Of a stretch of 64,000 nt of DNA, positions 58,027 through 64,000 are shown in pieces. Both the position numbers and the translations under genes were made by a program. The notes beneath the pieces were generated by a model. It was not told where the DNA came from. It saw only the letters and a list, made by a program, of their open reading frames with translations, and ran no database searches. The stretch spans positions 1,160,683-1,224,682 of the forward strand of contig BCIH01000005.1 of the NCBI GenBank assembly GCA_002897115.2, written 5' to 3'. Within the stretch, counting starts at the first letter, position 1, and every line of letters begins with the position of its first letter. This stretch comes from Prototheca cutis (Eukaryota > Chlorophyta > Trebouxiophyceae > Chlorellales > Chlorellaceae).

Positions 58027-59256
58027 ATGCTTGCCTCTGCCGTTCAAGCGCCCGTTGGGTCGACCAAGGGATGCTTCACGCCCTGCACGCATCCCCCTGT
58101 CGCACGGCGCGCAAGGACCGCATCCTTCACCGCACGTGCCTCAGGCGGGCTGCCGACCTGCCTCAAGGAGTGGGCGCCCGTGGTCAAGGCCATCGGCGAG
58201 GGCAGCCAAACGGCGAGCTGGCTGGAAAATATGGGTCTGTCTACCATGACTGTCTGGGAGATCCGGTGGCTTGCACAGGTGATCTGCAGCTCTCCCCTCG
58301 TGGGAACNCGCCACGATCTCAGCCACCCGATTTCCTGATATCCCCCTTGCACAGGTGATCCTGAGGAAAGGAGGGCTGAGAGAACCTGCGTTCCGCCCGG
58401 AGGACTCGAGCTTCCTGCTCTTCCCCACGGCCTTCCACACTGAGGCTCGGTTGCTCAAGCCTGATGCCCAGGACACGTACAAGCAGGTCCGTGCAGGCAG
58501 GGTCCTGTGTGTCTTTATGGTATTGCAAGATAAAATCAANGTCGTACCTGCATCCTCGCACACATACCCCTGGATTTGGTGACCCTTCAGTGACACCCCC
58601 CACACACACGCGCGCGCGCGCGCGAAGGAAATCGAATACGACCCAAGGAAACAGGAGCGCATTGTGCTGGATGTGGTGGCGTATGTGACGGGGGCCTGGA
58701 CGACCGAGGACCCGGCTGTACTGGAAGTGCTGTCGGAATTCCACATCTGGGGCCCTGATTTCCTGGAGGCCAGACTGAAATGGCGACCCCGACAACCCAT
58801 CACCATTATGGAGCTTCGAGCGTACAGGTACTTCGGGGTGATGGACTGGTTACGCGTTGAATGCTTTCCGTGGATGACGTATTGGGTGCGTCATGCTCCC
58901 TGGCGAGTGTTCCAAAGAGCGATGCAGAACCAGAGAGAGGGCACCCGTCCACCACCTAACTCTTCAAATACTCGTTCCAAAATAGGTTGCAAGAACCCGT
59001 ATCGCTGGATCCAGCCACGCCGGGGCTGTTTGGCTGCTTTTCCTGGATCAAAGGCAACGAGCCCATTCCGGATGCCTGGTGGCGCAGCGTGACGCCTGCG
59101 ATCGAGGACCTGCCGTTTGCCAATGCGCAGCTTCAGATGCGGCGGCGCCTGGAGACCATTTCTGCACAGCAGCTGGAGGTCAAGGGCCGGCCTCCCGCCA
59201 TTCCCAGGCCAACCATGGTTGGCCTGCCCTATTTCCGGATCAACGGCCACACATAG
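58027..59256 (+). CDS. DUF1802 family protein
   Basis: Conserved plant/cyanobacterial-type protein of unknown function. Four exons join in phase: 58027-58212, 58355-58486, 58628-58827, 58986-59256 (262 residues). Family blocks are LKEWAPVVKAIGEGSQT, VILRKGGLRE, FLLFPTAFHTEARLLKP, LSEFHIWGPDFLEARLKW, and LFGCFSWIKG. The first 45 residues are Ala/Arg/Ser-rich and could be a plastid transit peptide (inference). The first intron appears to use a GC donor (ACG|GCGAGC). This restores the family's SQT-V.LRKGG continuity, and no GT nearby does. The acceptor of the second intron follows a (CA)n(CG)n tract. Confidence 0.83.
58599..58624. repeat. (CA)n(CG)n tract next to a splice acceptor
   Basis: Alternating purine-pyrimidine run of CA then CG dinucleotides, ending three bases before the third-exon acceptor of the DUF1802 gene. 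There is no polypyrimidine tract of the usual kind here. Confidence 0.85.
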
Positions 59257-59826
59257 GGGTGTACGCTGGGCGTTATGCCGGCACCTCCTCCTGGAATAGG
59301 ACTGGGTGGGCTGTATTCCATGCGCCGAGGCCTGGAACTTGCACGGTCTAGGATTGAGTCACGTTTTACCTGTACCTTGGGAAAAGGCAGTTCAGGGTCT
59401 AGCGGCGATTCAAAGGGGCCAGGCGACACAAGAACCATGGAAAAAGCAAAAGGCAGCGGCGCCGCTCGGTGCCGTAGGATGACAGTCGTGTTTCGCTGGA
59501 AAGTGCGCCAGCACCCAAAGAATCGGTTCAGTCGATACAAAGCTCTTGACTTCTCCGGGTGTTCAGGCGCCGGCAGTCGGGGTACAGATTGCGGCAGGCC
59601 AGCCCCGCTGTGGTTGACTGGTCCAGTTTTCAAAAGCAAGCACCCCCAGGATCCGGCGTGCCGTGGCCCAAGCCGTTGTTGTCGTAGGAAAATCGGCCGG
59701 GACATCGACTGCTGTCCTCTGCTTTGGGGGAGAGAGATTGTCAGCCAGCAGGTCGGGTCACTCATCGCTCCATCCGTCCGTCCACAGTCTCAGTCCCTCC
59801 AAGCATTTTTCTGTCCAACTCCCCAC
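59257..59826. other. convergent 3' spacer, DUF1802 / J-protein
   Basis: 570 bp between two stop codons. No coding signal on either strand beyond unconserved open frames. Confidence 0.45.
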
Positions 59827-62191
59827 TCAAAAGGCGTCTGGACGATGTGCGTTGATAATCTTCATAATCTCCTCGGCTTCGAGCTGCTGCCGGGGTGTCT
59901 TCCATGCCCGGTCCTGGCTGTTGGAGTCTGGGTGGAACAGGCGCACCGCCAGCTTGTACCGGTCGCGCAACGTGACTCCAGGCCCCACCCGCACGCCAAA
60001 CGCGGTCAGCAGTCGGTCAAACGACAGGCCGCCCGCCCGAGCCTGGTGTTTGAGTCGGAAGAAAGCGCGCCACTCAGACTCTGGCGCAGTACTATCGGGA
60101 CGATGCATCGAACTGGCTCGGCCAGGAACGGACTCGCCCGTTGCACCGCCGCCGCGGCCCTTGCTGCTCCCGGCGGCTGCGGCGGCTGCACGCTGCGCGG
60201 GCGTCCGCATCGGCCGACTNGCATTTGTCGCGGCGCCACCAGCGGAGCCCGCGGGGGCCCCCGCCGCCGCCGCGGCCGCAGCAGCACGGCGCTGGGCCTC
60301 TGATAGCTCAGACGCGGAGGGGGCGTTGCGCTGGCGCCATGCTGCAGCCGCCGCCCGCCATGCCGCGGCTTCCTCGGCGCTCTTGCCAGGCGACTGTCTC
60401 TGCCTTGACCCTGCCCCCCTACGCCCGCCATGCGAGCCTGNGCCGTCGTGGATTCATGGAACGGGAGAGTCAATAGGTGGCACTTGGCGTGGGCAAATGA
60501 GGGCTCTTCAAATGTACCTACCCAAAAAACCCATCAGCACACATCATCGTCACCCCCACTCATCACGACCATGGTCTCCTGTCCCCCCCCCAAAACCTAC
60601 CANGAGGTGGGACCACACCAAGGCCGGCGAGCCCAGTCTTTGTCTTTGACCGACCGGCGGCCGATGGGACGGGTGGGAGCTTGCTCGAACCAGACGTCAC
60701 CCGCAGGCCGGCACCGAGAGTGTCGTGGGTAAAGGTGCCGGAATCACCCGCGTCTTTGGATTCTGCGAACTTTTTAGTGGTGCTTCCTCCTGCCGTTACG
60801 GCCGCCGTCACGGCGCAGCAACCGCACACGTCTGTGCTGGCACCACTGGGCCTTGATCCGTCAAGGTCCGCGCCGTCGTGGCGACCGTCCCGCTGCTCGG
60901 CCCGCCCAACCCGCGAGCCGTCCTCCTTCGTGCCAGTGTCGCNTCCAGTGGAGTCGTCAAACAGATCCACCACCGCAGGCCCAAAGGAACAGGCCACCAC
61001 CTCCACCTCGTCAGACTCGGCTTCGGCAAATGCGCTCCTATCTGAACCTGCTTCCACGCTCTGCGGGCCTTGGCCTACTGAGTCGGAAGCTGCTTCCTCT
61101 TCCTCCGGCACTTCAGCCGGAATTGCCGCCGTTTCCACTGCTTCCACGTGATCCAGCGGCGNCTCATTCTCCGCCACTGCGTCCTCCAACTTCGCCTCTT
61201 CCTCGGCCACCGCGCATGCTGGTGCTGCCTCAGCGTTACTCACCGCAGCACCCATCCCCACTGCTGCCCCTCCTGCCGCAGCTTTGGTGGCTTGCAGCCT
61301 CCTCCAGCGCTCGGCGAGCGGGATCANGTCCTCAGCTTCCCCGGCATCACTGCTGCTGCTCTGCCGGCTTGGCTGCTCGGCAGAGACGCCTGTGTTTTCG
61401 CTGAAGGCATCGCCAGAGGAATTGCCAGTGTCCGACGCTACGCTCATGCTCGTGCCCAGCGGGCTGGAACCCTCGACCCCGTCAGGGATCGAGGCCTCAC
61501 CGCAGTCTGCATTGGCAGGTGCCGCATGGTACCGGTCTTGGGACCCGCTGTGGCTGGGTGTTTGCAGTGTCGCATCACCGTTGTCAGTAGAACCCTCCAA
61601 TGTCGTGGACGGGTTCTCTGTGTGCGCGGCCGCGCCAGTGGTGGTGTCTGCCTGGGACAGGGAGCCGCTATCCGCACGGCTGGATGCATCGGTCCGTTGT
61701 CTCTTGAAGCCCTCGTCCTGCATGTCATGGCCCCAGACGATGTGCTCGTCAATGTTGCTTGCCTGGCCAGATGCTTCATAAGGAGACGCCGTTGCTCAAA
61801 AAGGGCACCAGTCAATCCCTTCTTCCCCGCCATCAGCCAATACAGACTCGATGATAAGACGCATACCCCCCCTCTTGTGCACAGCAATCGTGCCATGCGC
61901 CCAGTGAAGCCTGTTCCCCCCACCTCTCGCAGGGGGAGTCCGAGGGCAGTCAGGCATGACAACCGAAGGTCCTCCACGTCCTCCAGAGCCCTCTTCACGG
62001 CAGCAATCTCGGTCTGTGGGGCACACATTGACATTCCGAGTGGCTAGATGCCTCCATGTGGCCCGCAATAAAGAATGGAGGACGCGTACGCGCACACCTA
62101 CCTGTAGATTCGCGAGGCTCTGGCGGGCCGCTGCGACCTGGGGCCTTCCGGCTCGGGCCATCATTCCATCCCCGCAACAGCATGCCGCCAT
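59827..62191 (-). CDS. J-domain-like protein with long acidic linker
   Basis: The C terminus resembles a divergent J domain: YKLAVRLFHPDSNS has the His-Pro-Asp of the J-loop, and LEAEEIMKIINAHR follows as a last helix. The family and partner are unknown. Start ATG 62191 gives MAACCCGDGMMARAG (exon 1 to 62102). Exon 2 (about 62022-61903) is helical (TEIAAVKRALEDVEDLRLSC). Exon 3 (about 61714-60610) is a Ser/Thr/Glu/Ala-rich acidic low-complexity region, with one short ordered segment IPLAERWRRLQATKAAAGG. The last exon (about 60440-59827) has an Ala-rich helix (AEEAAAWRAAAAAW) before the J-like region. Only the joins at 62102/62022 and near the last exon look good. The exon 3 donor is not fixed. 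Ambiguous bases occur. Confidence 0.6.
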
Positions 62192-63650
62192 GCTTACGGC
62201 ATTATGAAATGGAAATCAAGCCGTGCCCTGTCCAACCTAGGGATCCTAACCCCCTCCTGCGCCAGCTTGAGGGGAGTGGTTCAGCGGAAAAAAGTTAAAC
62301 GATCGAGGATCGGATCGGTCGGTCGATCGCGAGTGGCATCCAATGGGGATCGGACGCCCACACCCGCATGGATCGACAGGGATCTCAAGAACCTAATCAG
62401 ACCCCTGCAGGGCCGTCCCACGGGTACCAACATGGCAGTTCTGCACCTAAACTGCCACGTGGATCTTAGCCCGTCCAGGGCCCACGTGGTACCACCCCTG
62501 AACATGGACAGCACTTTCGTGGTCCTTGAGAGTTGGCCGCCCAGGTTCTCCAGGCCTGGGTGGTTCGCCCGTTTCCACGCGGCGACTCACTCCGCGGCGC
62601 CAAATCAGACCGCCCGAGCGTGCATCCACACCACAGAGCATGCAGTCATGTAATCCACACGAACCAGGCACGACTGTCGCATCGATCACCAAGATGTCAT
62701 CGCATGCAACCACATGCCCCACCCCAACAAAAAGCAATCAAGCACGCTCCAGCTTCCCTGGGAATCCTGAGACTCACTGCTTAGCTGCTCACCTGCCCAC
62801 ACCGATCTTGGGCGGCCTTGGATCCAGCGACGCGCGGCCTGCGGGCGTGCGTGGCATGGCGATCCCGAAGGAGCTTGCAACGGACAAGGCTTGCTGGAGC
62901 CACTGCCGAGGCCGCATCACACCGCCCGCGCGAACGATGGCCCCCACGCCAAGGGGTCATCCCCCACCTTGCTTTCTGTTCCCTCGCGCACACATACACA
63001 CACACCGAATAAACGCCCGACTGGTCACCACGAATCCCTATCGCACACGGACCTGGCAAAAAACGGACCCGGAGGGTTTGTTGGACCCGTCGTGGGCTTT
63101 GGCCTCTTTTTGTGGCCGGTCCGGCCGATGGTGAAGGGGGGGTGTCCCACAGCGGCGACCGGATTCCTAGATGCTTTGATGAGCACCTGGTCCGGTCGAA
63201 AATATTTGAAAAAAAGGTGCCAGAGAACGAGGGGTGCAACCGATCATGTAGTGCTGCCCAGCTTCCAATAGATCCGGGAAGGTTCAGGGTCCAGTACTCC
63301 GCAGGCCACAGGTTGGTGGCACGTCAGACATTGGCACCCGCTAAAAAGAACGGCGATGGGGGAGATCAGGACGAATCGGCCGCAGAAAAACCCTGTCTCC
63401 GAAACGGTGTCGGAGTTGAGGGAGAAACCCAGCGTCTCGGGTGTTTCTCGTCGTTCGTGCACTGCAGATCGGTTTCTCGTCAAGACGCGACATGAGTGCG
63501 ACGAACGAACACGCCGCGACCGGAGGCGACGGCGGCGACCCTGAGCGGCCGCCACCCACACGGGTGTGAGGTTTTTGAAACTCTTCCATTATTGCGTATC
63601 CGATGATCNNGCTCTAGGATCTTCGGGTTGCTGTGCAATCCGAGTCGCAA
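62192..63650. other. spacer between J-protein and the last gene
   Basis: 1.46 kb between divergent starts. It contains a GATCGG-rich patch (about 62300-62335) and a short CA run (62990-63005). Open frames on both strands show no family signal, and I saw no RNA gene. Confidence 0.4.
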
Positions 63651-64000
63651 TGGAAAGCCCCGAGAAAATGAATGCCGACGAGCCGCACGCGCCGTGTGAT
63701 GCAGAGGCGGAACCCTCGCTCGCACCCGCCCAGGCACCATCGCCAGCAGCCCGGCACCGAGTCCTCAACTGCCAAGTACTTGCTGCGCGAGGCGCTCCGG
63801 CCTGATCGGCGCGACGAGATGATCGCCGTCATCTGCTCCTTCGTGCTGCACGCGACGCGCATTTGGCTTCTGCTGGGCGCCATTGCCAACGCCTTTGTGG
63901 TTCGCGTCTTTGCCGCCGTTGGCAGGACCCTGCCGAACCTGGAGCACAACCAGTATCGACGCTTGCTGTCCTACCTGGACGGGCACAACCACTACGATCC
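63651..64000 (+). CDS. unrecognised membrane protein, 3' partial
   Basis: ATG 63651 opens MESPEKMNADEPHAPCDAEA. This frame stops at 63805. The next frame over, from about 63750, stays open to the window edge and has better protein character: STAKYLLREALRPDRRDEMI, then a hydrophobic segment (HATRIWLLLGAIANAFVVRVF) and LEHNQYRRLLSYLDGHNHYD. A one-base indel or a very short intron (donor near 63694, acceptor near 63752) would join the two. I do not recognise the family. Confidence 0.45.

Noticed and set aside
59275..60303. A 342-residue plus-strand open frame
   Set aside because: It runs antisense into the J-protein exons and shows no domain.
62290..62345. GATCGG-rich patch as a possible structured RNA or origin
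   Set aside because: The hexamer is repeated only a few times, irregularly, and I could not draw a stable stem beyond short palindromes.
1..64000. tRNA, rRNA, prophage or giant-virus insertion
   Set aside because: I looked for T-loop-like motifs with matching acceptor stems and for capsid, polymerase or integrase frames. I saw none, and genes with introns fill the window.

Overview
This is a nuclear window from a green plant-lineage alga. The sequence is GC-rich. Its genes are split by many short GT-AG introns (about 70-350 bp). Its gene content mixes general eukaryotic proteins (ATM kinase, CSB/ERCC6, SEC8, VAMP7, CAF-1 large subunit, homogentisate dioxygenase) with plant-lineage proteins (plastid outer-envelope OEP24, plastid DUF1517, DUF1802, plant-type TrmO with an N-terminal membrane anchor and coiled coil). 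A trebouxiophyte such as a Chlorella/Auxenochlorella relative fits best. That placement is inference from gene style, not from a marker gene.

Layout, left to right: ATM kinase (+, 5' end missing, to 8668); CSB/ERCC6 SNF2 ATPase (+, 9206-14347); exocyst SEC8 (-, 14713-19403); GCNA/SprT metalloprotease (+, 19701-21833); VAMP7-like R-SNARE (+, 22056-23137); RINGv membrane E3 (-, 23566-24714); UQCC1/CBP3 (-, 25455-26561); GPATCH4-like G-patch protein (+, 27712-29488); CAF-1 large subunit FAS1 (-, 29705-35093); ASCC2 (+, 35400-37897); OEP24 (-, 38312-39863); PET191/COA5 (-, 40619-40913); homogentisate 1,2-dioxygenase (+, 41203-44529); an endonuclease/exonuclease/phosphatase protein (-, 45008-47294); EAPP (+, 47469-48315); an unrecognised low-complexity protein (-, 49182-51734); DUF1517 (+, 52965-54987); TrmO (-, 55287-57303); DUF1802 (+, 58027-59256); a J-domain-like protein (-, 59827-62191); and the start of an unrecognised membrane protein (+, from 63651).

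For twelve genes I joined exons by splice motif and phase: SEC8, GCNA, VAMP7, UQCC1, GPATCH4, ASCC2, OEP24, PET191, HGD, EAPP, DUF1802 and parts of ATM. In most of these the lengths sum to whole codons. For ATM (middle), CSB, FAS1, EEP, TrmO and the J-protein the exon set is partly approximate.

The clearest non-gene finding is a roughly 370-bp dispersed element in three copies (24831-25202, 26729-27462, 57458-57826). It has imperfect terminal inverted repeats bounded by TA, and looks like a MITE. Two copies sit between divergent gene starts, and one is broken by a 421-bp unrelated segment. Other points: two apparent GC-AG introns, an almost strictly alternating gene orientation, and five of 21 genes acting in DNA-damage response or chromatin assembly. 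I found no tRNA, rRNA, CRISPR array, prophage or viral block.
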